Counted from the stretch's first letter, positions 47,112 through 56,768 are shown. The stretch: 64,000 nt of DNA from Bacteroidales bacterium (GCA_017519185.1 JAFWSX010000013.1:24884-88883), one strand, 5' to 3'. A program made the numbers and translations. The notes: generated by a model from the sequence alone, not told the origin.

Positions 47112-48803
47112 ATGAAAATATCAAGTTTCTTCAAACTCGCCGTCGTGGTGGGGTTGGCATTTTTTGCCACATCCTGCAACAACGGCAGCAAGTCATCTTT
47201 TGACTATGACCCTGACGCCCAGCTGGTTTACATCGGCGAGGACATCGCCGTTGCCCAGACCCAGTACGGCAAGGTGAAAGGTTACATTATGAGGGATGTC
47301 TACACGTTCCTCGGCATTCCTTACGGTGCAAGCACAGAGGGCAAGAACCGCTTTATGCCCCCTCAGCCTCCTCAGCCCTGGGACGGCGTTCTTCCTACAG
47401 TCTATTTCGGCGCCTGCGCTCCCCAGGCACCCGGCAACTGGCAGTCTACATCCTACAAGACTTTCCAGGATGAATGGAATTATGCCTATATGAGCGAGGA
47501 CTGCCTCAAGCTCAACGTATGGACTCCTGCCATCGACAAGGCAAAACGCCCCGTGATAGTATGGATCCACGGCGGTGGATACAGCTTCGGCTGCTCATAT
47601 GAACAGAAAGGCTACCTCGGAGAGAACTTCGCCCGCAGGGAAAACTCAGTCTTCGTTTCCATCAACCATCGTCTGAACTGCTTCGGTTTTACCGATTTCG
47701 CTGCAGTGGGCGGCGAGAAATACAAACATTCCGGCAATGTCGGAATGCTCGACTGCGTGGCCGCACTCCAGTGGGTGAAGGACAACATCGCCAATTTCGG
47801 AGGCGATCCTGACAACGTGACCATCATCGGCCAGTCAGGCGGCGGCGGAAAGGTCTGCATCCTCGCCTCTATGCCTTCTGCAAAAGGCCTCATCAGCAAA
47901 GTCGTTCCTCTCAGCGGAAGCGCCACCAGCGCAGGAGACCAGGCCTATGCTGAGGCTCTCGGTGCAGAGATACTGAAAGCAGCAGGCCTCAAACCCGGCG
48001 AAATCGACAAGCTTCAGGAAATGCCTTGGGAGGAATACTACGAGCTTGCATATTCAGTTTCCCGCAACTTCAGGCCTGAGGGTATGAATGCCAGAGGTGC
48101 TTTCAGCCCCGTGGCTGACGACATCGACATTCCTAAGGGTACCTTCTTCACTCTCGACCGTGACGACCTTCCCGACGTTGCGATGCTGCTCTGCACCACC
48201 ACCAACGAATTCACTTCAGACCGTGACGATCCTTCAAAGGAGCTTTTGACCAGGGCAGAAATCATCGACCAGCTCAAAGCCAACTTCGGCGACAATGCAG
48301 AAGCTGTATATGACGAGTATGACAAACTCTTCCCCGGCAACAGCCCCTACGGCATCTACACCATCGTGAATACCCCGAGGACCAGTGTCCTGAACACTGC
48401 CAACGCCAAGCTGCACCAGAAGTCTCCGGTCTATCTGGCCTGGTACAACTGGTATCCGCCTATGTTCGACGGCCGCTACCGTTCATTCCACAACATTGAC
48501 ATCAGTTTCTGGTTCTACAATACCGACGTGATGCTGTCGCACTCAGGCGGCGGAAAGGTGCCGCGCGCCCTTTCAGCCAAGATGGCCGATGCACTGCACG
48601 CCTTTATGCTGACCGGCAACCCCAATACTGGAAAGAAGGACGGCCTGCCGCAATGGCCGCAGTATACACAGGAAGGTTGCGAGACTATGATTCTCAACAA
48701 CACCTGCGTTGTTAAGAACAACCCTGACACCCGCGCACGCGAGCTGATGGGTAGCAATGTGCCTTCTCTGCTTCCTGCACCGACTCCCGCTCCTGCGAAG
48801 TAG
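47112..48803 (+). CDS. Carboxylesterase type B lipoprotein
   Basis: A 563-residue carboxylesterase/para-nitrobenzyl-esterase family protein with a lipoprotein signal (ATSC, Cys22). Family marks are SEDCLKLNVWTP, the oxyanion motif WIHGGGYSFG and the elbow GQSGGGGK, in which Gln replaces the usual Glu of GESAG. FHNIDISFWF near residue 460 probably supplies the His. The C-terminus is a Pro/Ala tail (LLPAPTPAPAK). The substrate is unknown. It follows pheS by 11 bp and ends at a bidirectional terminator. Confidence 0.88.
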   Translation: MKISSFFKLAVVVGLAFFATSCNNGSKSSFDYDPDAQLVYIGEDIAVAQTQYGKVKGYIMRDVYTFLGIPYGASTEGKNRFMPPQPPQPWDGVLPTVYFGACAPQAPGNWQSTSYKTFQDEWNYAYMSEDCLKLNVWTPAIDKAKRPVIVWIHGGGYSFGCSYEQKGYLGENFARRENSVFVSINHRLNCFGFTDFAAVGGEKYKHSGNVGMLDCVAALQWVKDNIANFGGDPDNVTIIGQSGGGGKVCILASMPSAKGLISKVVPLSGSATSAGDQAYAEALGAEILKAAGLKPGEIDKLQEMPWEEYYELAYSVSRNFRPEGMNARGAFSPVADDIDIPKGTFFTLDRDDLPDVAMLLCTTTNEFTSDRDDPSKELLTRAEIIDQLKANFGDNAEAVYDEYDKLFPGNSPYGIYTIVNTPRTSVLNTANAKLHQKSPVYLAWYNWYPPMFDGRYRSFHNIDISFWFYNTDVMLSHSGGGKVPRALSAKMADALHAFMLTGNPNTGKKDGLPQWPQYTQEGCETMILNNTCVVKNNPDTRARELMGSNVPSLLPAPTPAPAK

Positions 48804-48820
48804 GTGTTTGGCTAAGATAT

Positions 48821-48854
48821 AATAAGGGCCGGGGAAATGTCTCCGGCCCTTATT
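48821..48854. terminator. Bidirectional terminator between convergent esterase genes
   Basis: Perfect 12-bp stem AATAAGGGCCGG (48821-48832) / CCGGCCCTTATT (48843-48854) with a 10-nt loop; stops for both convergent genes lie within 20 bp. Confidence 0.75.
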
Positions 48855-48861
48855 GCATATA

Positions 48862-50322
48862 CTATTTGTCCTGTGGAGCAGGTTCCACTTTTGCCCTGAA
48901 AGGAATGACAGGCAGCCCGTTCCCGGAGATCAGCGTGCCGACTTCGAAGTCCTTGAAGCAGTAGCGTACCTCCACCGGGTTGGGAACCAGGTCGCACCAG
49001 ACAGCCACAACGCCGCCCGGCATCACCTCTGCCTTCGCAGCGTGGAAGGTCCCGCCTCCTCCAGCCACTTCGAATCCTTTGATCTCATCGGTTCCCATAA
49101 AGCCCAGGTTAGCATTGTTGAAGCGTATCAGCACGCGTCCGTCGCGGACTTCGGCAGAACGGAAACTGGGGTTGAGAGCCGGCAGCTGTTCGAAGCCGTA
49201 GGTCGTGCGCATAGCCATATAGCAGAGCCGCTCTCCGATCTGCCTTTTCTGCGAAGCGTGCACCTGCTTTTGCTCATAGGGGTAGGCAAGGTCGTTGGTG
49301 CCTATGATGGCGGCGTTTGGAATGCGCTGCGATGCAATGAACTGCTGCTCCCTCACGATGGGCCCGTGCTCGTCCTGGAAGCCATAGGGACCGTCATAGT
49401 AGTCGTAGGGGGTGAGCTCCACGATGAAGAAAGGGATGTCGCCACGGCCTATGTCTTTCCTCCACAACTCGGCCATAGCAGTAAGACGGTCGGCATATTC
49501 GAGATAGGAGATGCTGATGTTCGATTCACCCTGGAACCAAATTATGCCTGCGGTTGAATACTGGCTGGCAGGGCGGAACATCGCGTTGTACATAATCATA
49601 GGCTTGTACATAGCGTTGACCTTGCTGTCCGATGCGTTGGCCAGGTTGACGTCGGGATAGTCCTTCAGCAGCCCTTCGCTCATCCAGGCTTCTATCACCG
49701 AGCCGCCCCAGCTGGCATTGATGATGCCGACCGGAACGCCCAGAATGTCGGAGAGCCTCGTTGCGAAGAAATATCCTACGGCAGTAAACGCAGGAGAATT
49801 GTTGGGGTTGCATTCCTTCCATTCGCCTTCAGCATCGGTTTCGGGCACGAGAGCCTGCTTCTTCCTGACTTCAAACAGCCGGACTCCCTTGTATTTTCCT
49901 GACTGTGCGATTTCCTGCAGCGACCCTTCGACAGGCGTGCCGTTGCCTCCGGAGAGCCGCATCTCCATATTGCTCTGTCCTGAACATAGCCATACCTCAC
50001 CGATGAGGACGTTGTTTGCCGTGACGGTCTGGCCGCCGCTGCGTGCCCTCACAGTCTGCGGAGTGAAAGTGGCTGACGGAGTGCGGAGCATAACTTCCCA
50101 GCGGCCGTCGGCACCCGCCTTGCCGGAAACGGACGATGAGAGCCACGAGGCCGACACGGAAACGCTGGAGCCAGGGTCTGCAAAGCCCCAGATACGCACC
50201 TGGGTGGATTGCTGGAGCACCATATTGTCGCCGATGAAAGATGAGAACCTGAGGTTGCCCGCAAAACTGGCAGTTGCCGCCAGCAAAAGCAGGCAAAGAG
50301 TTGCTGCAAGATGTTTTTTCAT
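48862..50322 (-). CDS. Sialate O-acetylesterase-type SGNH hydrolase
   Basis: A 486-residue exported enzyme (signal peptide ending near TASFAG) of the sialate O-acetylesterase family. An Ig-like N-terminal domain (about 25-105, NMVLQQSTQVRIWGFADPG) precedes the SGNH core with nucleophile Ser in CSGQSNMEM, the oxyanion Gly in INASWGGS and FQGESN, and the catalytic Asp/His region NDLAYPYEQKQVHASQK. In gut Bacteroidales such enzymes deacetylate sialic acids or plant xylans and pectins. A paralogue is at 51918. Confidence 0.9.
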   Translation of the reverse strand: MKKHLAATLCLLLLAATASFAGNLRFSSFIGDNMVLQQSTQVRIWGFADPGSSVSVSASWLSSSVSGKAGADGRWEVMLRTPSATFTPQTVRARSGGQTVTANNVLIGEVWLCSGQSNMEMRLSGGNGTPVEGSLQEIAQSGKYKGVRLFEVRKKQALVPETDAEGEWKECNPNNSPAFTAVGYFFATRLSDILGVPVGIINASWGGSVIEAWMSEGLLKDYPDVNLANASDSKVNAMYKPMIMYNAMFRPASQYSTAGIIWFQGESNISISYLEYADRLTAMAELWRKDIGRGDIPFFIVELTPYDYYDGPYGFQDEHGPIVREQQFIASQRIPNAAIIGTNDLAYPYEQKQVHASQKRQIGERLCYMAMRTTYGFEQLPALNPSFRSAEVRDGRVLIRFNNANLGFMGTDEIKGFEVAGGGGTFHAAKAEVMPGGVVAVWCDLVPNPVEVRYCFKDFEVGTLISGNGLPVIPFRAKVEPAPQDK

Positions 50323-50363
50323 AGTTGTCGAATATTGAATCGATAATTAAAGGTAGTGATTAT

Positions 50364-50371
50364 TATCTTTG
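50364..50371 (+). promoter_or_regulatory. -7 box of the DUF1593 gene
   Basis: TATCTTTG, 24 bp upstream of the ATG at 50396. No TTTG at -33. Confidence 0.5.
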
Positions 50372-50395
50372 CGTAAAACCTCCAGCAATTCTGTT

Positions 50396-51916
50396 ATGAA
50401 AAAATATCTTCCTTTGTTACTGATTGCGGTCCTCGCGGCCTGCACTCCCAAGACAGTTGTTTCCGAGTACCTGGCAGCCCCTGTGGACAAGAGTCAGCAA
50501 ACCCGTGTGCTGATTACCACGGACCTGGAAGTCGACGATATGAACGGCCTTATCCTGAGCCTTATGTTTGCCGACCAGTACGATATCGCCGGTATTGTAT
50601 GGACTGCCGGAATGTACCATTTCAACGGTGACGGCGGCCTGCACACGCTCGGCCAGATCACCCCGAACTTCCGTTGCAACGCCCAGCACTGCGAGCACCG
50701 CGTGAAGACTGCCGCCGACCTGACGGAATACCGACCTGTCGATCCTACCTGGCTGCCGCGCATCCTGGACTGCTATGAGGCCGACTATGCCCTTATGAGC
50801 AAGAACAACCCTAACTATCCGACTCCTGATTATATCCGCAGCATCACCAAGGTGGGCAACATCGAGTTCGAGGGCGACTACCGTTTCGAGACCGAAGGTT
50901 CGAACTTCATAATGAAACTTATCCTGGACGACGACCCGCGCCCGCTGATCATCCAGCACTGGGGCGGCATCAACACTACCGTCCGTGCGCTCTACAGCAT
51001 ATACCAGCGCTACTACGGCACTCCCGAGTGGGACGCAGTCCTGAAGAAAGTGACTGACAAGGTCCGCATCGGAGGCAGCGGAGAGGACAACTGCCGCGCC
51101 GACAGCAAGATTGACGAGATGTTCCCTGGCCTGCAGAACGGGGGCTACGGACTCGGAGGCTTCTTCAGCTACGGCACCTTCTTCTCTGCAAGCGATTCTC
51201 CGCGCCGCGCAGCAGAAGAACTTCAGCCTTATATGCACGCTCCCTGGAATCTTGAGGCGTACAAGCAGAATCACGGCAAGCTGCCCGAGCAGATATGGCT
51301 TATGGCAGAAGGTCGCGCCATCTACGGCGAACCGCTCATCTACAACTACGGCTTGATCGACTATATGGACTGGGGGCTTTCAGCCAAGATGGGATGGGGC
51401 CCCGAGAGTCTGGTCAACTACCCTCGCGCCAACTATGAACCATATTCGTGGGCATTCTGCCAGTTCGGCTGCGCCAGCTTCATCGACATCGGGCTGCGCA
51501 GCGATGTCAACAACCGTGGCAACAACCACTACACGATCGTGATGTGGGAAGAACTTGCCGCACGTGCCGACTGGGCTATCTGCGAGCCGAAAGACTGCAA
51601 CCACGCTCCGATAATTGAAGGCGGGCAGCTCGACTTCACCGCAGCGCCCGGTGAGACAGTGCAACTCAGTGCATCGGCTTCCGACCCCGAGGGAGACCGC
51701 TTGGATGTGCAGTGGTATGTCCCTGCAGCATCCTGCACCTACAAGCAGGGTAAGGCCGAAGGACTCAGCGTTGCTGTCGGCAGGACCTGGAATGCATCGT
51801 TCACCGTGCCTGAAGATGCCAAGAGCGGCGACAAACTGGTCGTGAACCTCGAAGTGCGCGACGAAGCAGAGCGCCCGATGACCCGGTTCGCCCAGTACGT
51901 CATTACAGTGAAATAG
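50396..51916 (+). CDS. DUF1593 lipoprotein (nucleoside-hydrolase-like fold)
   Basis: A 506-residue lipoprotein (LAAC, Cys16). The N-terminal domain (about 35-360) resembles nucleoside hydrolases, with LITTDLEVDDMNGL in place of the calcium-binding DTDxGxDD motif; it matches the DUF1593 family of Bacteroidetes and Planctomycetes, sometimes linked to plant-glycan degradation. The C-terminal Ig-like domain (about 410-506) begins LDFTAAPGETVQLSASASDPEGD. The enzymatic activity is not established. It sits between two acetylesterase genes, which suggests the same substrate. Confidence 0.85.
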   Translation: MKKYLPLLLIAVLAACTPKTVVSEYLAAPVDKSQQTRVLITTDLEVDDMNGLILSLMFADQYDIAGIVWTAGMYHFNGDGGLHTLGQITPNFRCNAQHCEHRVKTAADLTEYRPVDPTWLPRILDCYEADYALMSKNNPNYPTPDYIRSITKVGNIEFEGDYRFETEGSNFIMKLILDDDPRPLIIQHWGGINTTVRALYSIYQRYYGTPEWDAVLKKVTDKVRIGGSGEDNCRADSKIDEMFPGLQNGGYGLGGFFSYGTFFSASDSPRRAAEELQPYMHAPWNLEAYKQNHGKLPEQIWLMAEGRAIYGEPLIYNYGLIDYMDWGLSAKMGWGPESLVNYPRANYEPYSWAFCQFGCASFIDIGLRSDVNNRGNNHYTIVMWEELAARADWAICEPKDCNHAPIIEGGQLDFTAAPGETVQLSASASDPEGDRLDVQWYVPAASCTYKQGKAEGLSVAVGRTWNASFTVPEDAKSGDKLVVNLEVRDEAERPMTRFAQYVITVK

Positions 51917-51917
51917 A

Positions 51918-53393
51918 TTATTCTTCCACTTTCAGCCAGAAAGGAACGAGAGGAAGGCCTTCCACGCTGTGGATGTTGCCGGGCATAAAGTCTGCCCAGC
52001 CGTAGCGGACTTCCCTGATGTCCGTCACTTCCTGTGACATCGGAATCATGCTTCCGCGGAAGTACATCACGCGGTCGACCTTGTGCCATACGCCGTCGGG
52101 GCCGCAGGCCTCAAGGCCTTCGATTTCCTGGGTGCGGTCGATGCCGTGAGGGCAGTTGGCTATCTGGATCATAGTCATCGGAGCAGCCGGGGCAGCACCG
52201 GGTCTTGCACCGGGACGGCCGCCGAAGCCCTGCATCTTGCCGAGCGATACGGCCTCGGGAGCGTCACAGGCGATGCGGGTGAATCCGTAGTCCCTGTTCA
52301 GTGCCAGATATGCCAGACGGTTGCCCACAGACTCCTTGTCGCAGGGGTGGATGTTGGCTGCCTCATAGGGAGCCACCAGGTCGTTTGTGCATATGATGCC
52401 GCAGTTGGGCACTTGCTTCGCCACGTCGTGCTGAGCTTTGCGAAGGGCTGCACCCGTGCCGTTGTGACCGCTGTAAGGAGTGATTTCAACCATATAGAAA
52501 GGCATCTTGTTGCCGAAGTCTTTCCAGTCGCTGCGCCACTGGCGGACAAGCTCTATCATCCTCGGTACGAACTCGTCTTCGTGGCCTACGTTTGAGCAGC
52601 CCTGATACCAGATGAATCCGCGCGCGGTGTAGCCCTGCAGGGGAACCTGCATTCCGTTGTACATCTCGTAGGGGCGGAGCATATCCATCCTCTGTTTGAC
52701 GGCTTCGGTAGAAACATCCTCACCGAAGGCTGCAACTGTTTCCTTCGGCAGCCAGCCCTCCACGCGGGCTCCGCCGCGGGCGAAAGCAACTACGCCGACA
52801 GGGATGTCAAGCACTTCGTTCAGTTTGCGAGCGAAAAAATAGCCTACGGCACTCATCTCAGGAATGCTGTTGGGGTCGGCGCCGGCCCAGCCGTCGGTGG
52901 CGGCGGCAGTTACTTCTTCCTGCGGCTCGTCAGCCTGGACTGTGCGGACGTATAGCATACGGATACGGTCTCTTGCGGGAGCCTGGGTGATTATCTCATT
53001 GTATCCCTTGACAGGGCAGTTGTCAAACCCCTTGATAGGCATTTCCATATTGGACTGTCCTGATGCCAGCCATACTTCTCCGACAAGCACGTCCTGTATT
53101 GTAATCGAGCCGCCGTCACCTTTCACTGCGATGGTATAGACGTTGTAGCTGGCGGCAGGGGTGGGGACATAAGCCGTCCAGCGGCCCTTGGCATCGGCTT
53201 TTGCGGTGTAGGTCTCGCGGTCCCAGGAAGGTGTAACGGATATCGTGGCGCCGGGAGAGGCGAAACCGGAAACCGCAGCCTGCGACATCTGCTGCAGTAC
53301 CATATGGTCACCGGTGGGATATTTGAGCCGGAGCTCTGCGTTCATAGTCAGACATAAGAACAGAAAAGATGCAATCAACAATAGCTTTTTCAT
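51918..53393 (-). CDS. Second sialate O-acetylesterase-type SGNH hydrolase
   Basis: A 491-residue exported paralogue of the enzyme at 48862, with signal peptide (TMNAEL), Ig-like domain (HMVLQQMSQAAVSGFASPG), nucleophile Ser in ASGQSNMEM, WYQGCSN and the NDLVAPYEAANIHPCDK region. A short Gly/Pro/Ala insert (FGGRPGARPGAAPAAP, about residue 405) is absent from the paralogue. The ATG at 53393 was chosen since it opens the signal peptide. Convergent with the DUF1593 gene (1-bp gap); divergent from the GH43 gene. Confidence 0.9.
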   Translation of the reverse strand: MKKLLLIASFLFLCLTMNAELRLKYPTGDHMVLQQMSQAAVSGFASPGATISVTPSWDRETYTAKADAKGRWTAYVPTPAASYNVYTIAVKGDGGSITIQDVLVGEVWLASGQSNMEMPIKGFDNCPVKGYNEIITQAPARDRIRMLYVRTVQADEPQEEVTAAATDGWAGADPNSIPEMSAVGYFFARKLNEVLDIPVGVVAFARGGARVEGWLPKETVAAFGEDVSTEAVKQRMDMLRPYEMYNGMQVPLQGYTARGFIWYQGCSNVGHEDEFVPRMIELVRQWRSDWKDFGNKMPFYMVEITPYSGHNGTGAALRKAQHDVAKQVPNCGIICTNDLVAPYEAANIHPCDKESVGNRLAYLALNRDYGFTRIACDAPEAVSLGKMQGFGGRPGARPGAAPAAPMTMIQIANCPHGIDRTQEIEGLEACGPDGVWHKVDRVMYFRGSMIPMSQEVTDIREVRYGWADFMPGNIHSVEGLPLVPFWLKVEE

Positions 53394-53429
53394 TTCAAAC
53401 TCCGGATATCGGCACCGGTACGCCTTCTC

Positions 53430-53449
53430 CAAAGTTACCATTATTTTTG
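53430..53449. promoter_or_regulatory. Divergent -7 boxes (acetylesterase / GH43)
   Basis: TAACTTTG on the minus strand (53430-53437) and TATTTTTG on the plus strand (53442-53449), 36 and 28 bp from their start codons. Confidence 0.5.
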
Positions 53450-53477
53450 TTACCTTGTTGCGCAAAACGGACTTACA

Positions 53478-54410
53478 ATGAAAAAAGCCATCTCCATTCT
53501 CTTCTCCATCTTCTGGACCTGTTCGGTAATTACAGCCCAGAATGCGGTCAGCAGCAACATTCCTCTTGCCGATCCTTTCATCTATTGTGAGGACGGAGTA
53601 TACTATCTCTACGGCACCGGTGCTGCCGACGGTATCGCTGTCTGTACTTCCACTGACCTGATGCAGTGGCAGTGGCCCGAGGACAGACAGATGTATCTGG
53701 CCCTCTCAAAAGACGATTCTTATGGCGAGAAATGGTTCTGGGCCCCCGAAGTCTATCACATAGGCGACCTTTACTATATGTACTATTCTGCCGAAGAGCA
53801 TTTCTGCGTGGCGACATCCCGCTCGCCCCTCGGTCCTTTCGTGCAGCAGGAGAAAGTCCCGATGAGGGAGGAGAAGGGCATCGACAACTCGCTGTTCATC
53901 GATGACGACGGCACGCCCTACCTGCTGTTCGTGAATTTCGACAACGGCAATGAGATATGGATTGCCGAACTTCAGGACGACCTGATCCATCTCAAGCCCG
54001 GTACGGGACGTTTCGTGATAAGGATGAGCCAGGAGTGGGAGAAAGTGTGGCCTTCTGTCAATGAAGGACCGTTCATTGTCAAGCATAACGGCGTATATTA
54101 CCTGACCTATTCCGCCAACAGCTACGAAAGCCCTAATTACGGTGTGGGTTATGCTACCGCCACTTCACTACGCGGCCCCTGGACCAAGTACGAGGGCAAT
54201 CCGATCCTGCAGTTTGCGGGCGGCTTCGACGGCACCGGCCATCACGCTCTCTTCGTAGACAACCAGGGAAACCGCAGGATAGTCTTCCATTCCCATAACA
54301 GGCACGGGCAGATCCAGCCCCGCGTGATCCATATCGGCAGTTACAGTTTCACTCCTGACGGCCGTATGGAAGTTGACCAGATTTTCATCAATCCTTTTAT
54401 AATATTTTAA
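53478..54410 (+). CDS. GH43 family glycosidase
   Basis: A 310-residue exported GH43 five-bladed propeller, the whole mature protein being one catalytic domain. The catalytic-base Asp is in PLADPFIY, the pKa-modulating Asp in IDNSLFIDDDG and the acid Glu in SVNEGPFI; the WAPEV block is also typical. Likely activity is on arabinose or xylose side chains. The signal peptide ends near ITAQN. It is 2 bp upstream of a CE1 esterase gene, a clear operon. Confidence 0.9.
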   Translation: MKKAISILFSIFWTCSVITAQNAVSSNIPLADPFIYCEDGVYYLYGTGAADGIAVCTSTDLMQWQWPEDRQMYLALSKDDSYGEKWFWAPEVYHIGDLYYMYYSAEEHFCVATSRSPLGPFVQQEKVPMREEKGIDNSLFIDDDGTPYLLFVNFDNGNEIWIAELQDDLIHLKPGTGRFVIRMSQEWEKVWPSVNEGPFIVKHNGVYYLTYSANSYESPNYGVGYATATSLRGPWTKYEGNPILQFAGGFDGTGHHALFVDNQGNRRIVFHSHNRHGQIQPRVIHIGSYSFTPDGRMEVDQIFINPFIIF

Positions 54411-54412
54411 CA

Positions 54413-55492
54413 ATGAAAAAAGCAATACTGATTATTACGATTCTTGCGATGTCTCTGTCCCTCTCTGCCCAGAGAGGCCCGAGGACTCCCAATGACACTC
54501 TGCGTTCTGTCATCGTGCAGCCGGACGGCAGGGTCCTTTTCCAGATATATGCCCCCAAGGCTCGCACTGTTTCTCTGGGCGGAGATCTTGGATATAGCGG
54601 CCGTGTAGAATTCAAGGAAGCTCCGAACGGCGTATGGCAGGGTATGTCTGGCAAACTTGACGCAGGACTGTTCCGCTACCATTTCATCGTAGACGGTGTG
54701 AAGGTACAGGATCCTAAGAGCGCACTTGCAGGCGAGACCTCAGCAATCCTGACAGTCGGCGAAGGCTATGTGAAAGACGTTCCGCACGGAGCCGTCGCAC
54801 AGCGCTGGTACTATTCGAAGAATCTCAAGGAGATGCGCCGTATGCACGTGTGGACTCCCGCCGGATATGAGAACTCGAAGCAGAAACTCCCCGTGCTCTA
54901 CCTCATCCACGGAGGTGGAGACAATGATGCGGCGTGGCCTACTGTCGGCGCTGCAGGCTGGATTCTCGACAATCTGCTGGCAGAAGGCAAGATGGTGCCG
55001 ATGGTTGTTGTTATGCCTAACGGAACCATAAATGTCCCTGATGAGGTCCCTCCCTTCGCAGAGGATCTCTTCAGCTCCATCATCCCGTTCGTGGAGCAGA
55101 ACTACCGCGTCCTCGCCAACCAGAAGAGCCGCGCGATCGCAGGCCTTTCAATGGGAGGTATGGAGACTATGGAAGCAGTTTTCACTCATCCTGAGATGTT
55201 CAGCTACGCGTGGGTGCTGTCTTCAAGCCTGAAGCCGGGCATCGATCCGAAGCAGGAGGCAGAGCGCCTCGGCATCGCCGGCAAGATCGCCCAGATCAAC
55301 AAGGAGTACCGCCAGTTCTATTTCACACAGGGCGGACCTTCGGACATCGCTTACCAGAACTGCAAAAACACTCTCAAGGTTATGGATGAGCTCGGCCTCA
55401 ATTATAAGTATGTCGAGAACGCACAGGCTGGCCACAGCTGGCCGACCTGGCGTGCAGACCTCGAGGTCCTGGCACCGATGATTTTCAAATAG
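54413..55492 (+). CDS. Secreted CE1-type esterase with N-terminal E-set/CBM48 domain
   Basis: A 359-residue esterase of the same two-domain design as the one at 21666: signal peptide (LSLSAQ), E-set domain (about 30-110, VLFQIYAPKARTVSLGGD), then esterase-D fold with HGGGDNDAAW, Ser in GLSMGGME and His in AGHSWPTW. Probable feruloyl or acetyl esterase of arabinoxylan. It starts 2 bp after the GH43 gene and is convergent with the second GH43 gene. Confidence 0.9.
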   Translation: MKKAILIITILAMSLSLSAQRGPRTPNDTLRSVIVQPDGRVLFQIYAPKARTVSLGGDLGYSGRVEFKEAPNGVWQGMSGKLDAGLFRYHFIVDGVKVQDPKSALAGETSAILTVGEGYVKDVPHGAVAQRWYYSKNLKEMRRMHVWTPAGYENSKQKLPVLYLIHGGGDNDAAWPTVGAAGWILDNLLAEGKMVPMVVVMPNGTINVPDEVPPFAEDLFSSIIPFVEQNYRVLANQKSRAIAGLSMGGMETMEAVFTHPEMFSYAWVLSSSLKPGIDPKQEAERLGIAGKIAQINKEYRQFYFTQGGPSDIAYQNCKNTLKVMDELGLNYKYVENAQAGHSWPTWRADLEVLAPMIFK

Positions 55493-55513
55493 TGGATGTG
55501 TCTTTGACGGGAG

Positions 55514-56482
55514 TTAAAGCCTGGTGGCCGGGACTCCTTCGAAAGTGATCTTCACCGGGAGAATCTTCCCGTCCTCGTCAAAGTACAGCCTTTCAATGCA
55601 CGTCACCCTGTCGTTGCCGTCCGTGGCACCGAGAGGGTGACGGTGGTATATGATGTAGTACTCGTCCTTGCCGCGGCCCTTTATGACGGAGTGGTGCCCT
55701 GCGCCGGTGGCGACTTCAGGGTCAGACTCGAGGATGGTCCCGATGCGTTCGAAGGGGCCGAAAGGGTTGTCGGACATTGCGTAGGCTACGTGGTAGTCGG
55801 GGCCGGTCCAGCCTCCCTCGCTCCACATAAAGTAGTAAGTGCCTCCCCGCTTGAGCATAAATGGGCCTTCGACATATCCTTTCGGGGTGATTTCCTTGTA
55901 GACTTCTCCGTCCTCGAAAGGAACGATGCTCATCAGGTCGTCGCCGAGGCGTACCATATTGCAGTGGCGCCAGCCGCCGTAATACATATAGTAGGCTCCG
56001 TCATCGTCTTGGAAAACGAACTGGTCGATGGGCTGGGCTCCGTTGATCACTTCATCGATTAGAGGGTGTCCGAGGGCGTCTCTGAACGGGCCGGCGGGAT
56101 TGTCGGCAGTTGCTACGCCGATGCCGCCTTCGCCCTTTTCGTGCATGTCATTTGCTCCGAAATAAAGATAATAGGTGCCGTTTCTTTCTATGACAGACGG
56201 TGCCCACAGGGCTCTGCGCAGCCAGGAGATGTTTTCCTTGGAAATGACCTTTTCGTGTTTTGTCCAGTGGACAAGGTCTTTCGATGAGAAAGCGTCCATA
56301 AACAGCTGTTCGTCGTAGGGCTGCGACCAGGTGGGGTAGATCCAGCATTCATTTCCGAACACGATTCCTTCGGGATCGGCATACCAGCCTTCGAACAGAG
56401 GGTTTCCGCTCATTTCAGAGGGTTTTCTCGAGCAGGCGCAGACTGCCAGCGCCAGCAAGGCAATAGTGACAATTCGTTTCAT
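55514..56482 (-). CDS. GH43-like glycosidase lipoprotein
   Basis: A 322-residue lipoprotein (VCAC, Cys16) with a GH43/GH117-type five-bladed propeller: YADPEGIVFG holds the base Asp, LWAPSVIERNG the second block, PIDQFVFQDDDG the central Asp and YVEGPFMLKRG the acid Glu. Activity on arabinosides or galactosides is possible. The start at 56482 was chosen as it opens the signal peptide; the longer in-frame start runs back into the inverted-repeat element. Confidence 0.87.
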   Translation of the reverse strand: MKRIVTIALLALAVCACSRKPSEMSGNPLFEGWYADPEGIVFGNECWIYPTWSQPYDEQLFMDAFSSKDLVHWTKHEKVISKENISWLRRALWAPSVIERNGTYYLYFGANDMHEKGEGGIGVATADNPAGPFRDALGHPLIDEVINGAQPIDQFVFQDDDGAYYMYYGGWRHCNMVRLGDDLMSIVPFEDGEVYKEITPKGYVEGPFMLKRGGTYYFMWSEGGWTGPDYHVAYAMSDNPFGPFERIGTILESDPEVATGAGHHSVIKGRGKDEYYIIYHRHPLGATDGNDRVTCIERLYFDEDGKILPVKITFEGVPATRL

Positions 56483-56559
56483 ATTGCTAAGATAGCAAGA
56501 ATTCAGAATCTGCGGGGTCAATACGGAAAGCAAGGTCTTCGGGTGCGGCGCTGCCTTGG

Positions 56560-56768
56560 ACAGACGTGTTTTGCGGCGACCTCCGTTGTACATTACTGGG
56601 GCGCTGCCCCAAACCCCGCCGCTATGGCCTGCTATCAGCACATGCTTCCCTCACGGCCTCCGCTAGCGGCTGCAGCCGCCAGTACGTCCTGCTACGCAGA
56701 ACTCGCATTCAATCGGTGCCCCCCTCTTTACTTCCGAGGGCGGTAGTGTCGCCTTCAAAACAGTCTGT
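56560..56768. repeat. Intergenic element with terminal inverted repeats, copy 2 (209 bp)
   Basis: Left end 56560-56580 (ACAGACGTGTTTTGCGGCGA) and right end 56748-56768 are inverted repeats as in copy 1 at 20754-20903. The right end and the adjoining CTCTTTACTxCCGAGGGCGGTAGTGTCGCC block are near identical between copies, while the centre is longer and unrelated, with GC-rich small palindromes. It occupies most of the 424-bp gap between the GH43 gene and tRNA-Gly; the rest of the gap holds no gene, only the tRNA terminator. Confidence 0.7.
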
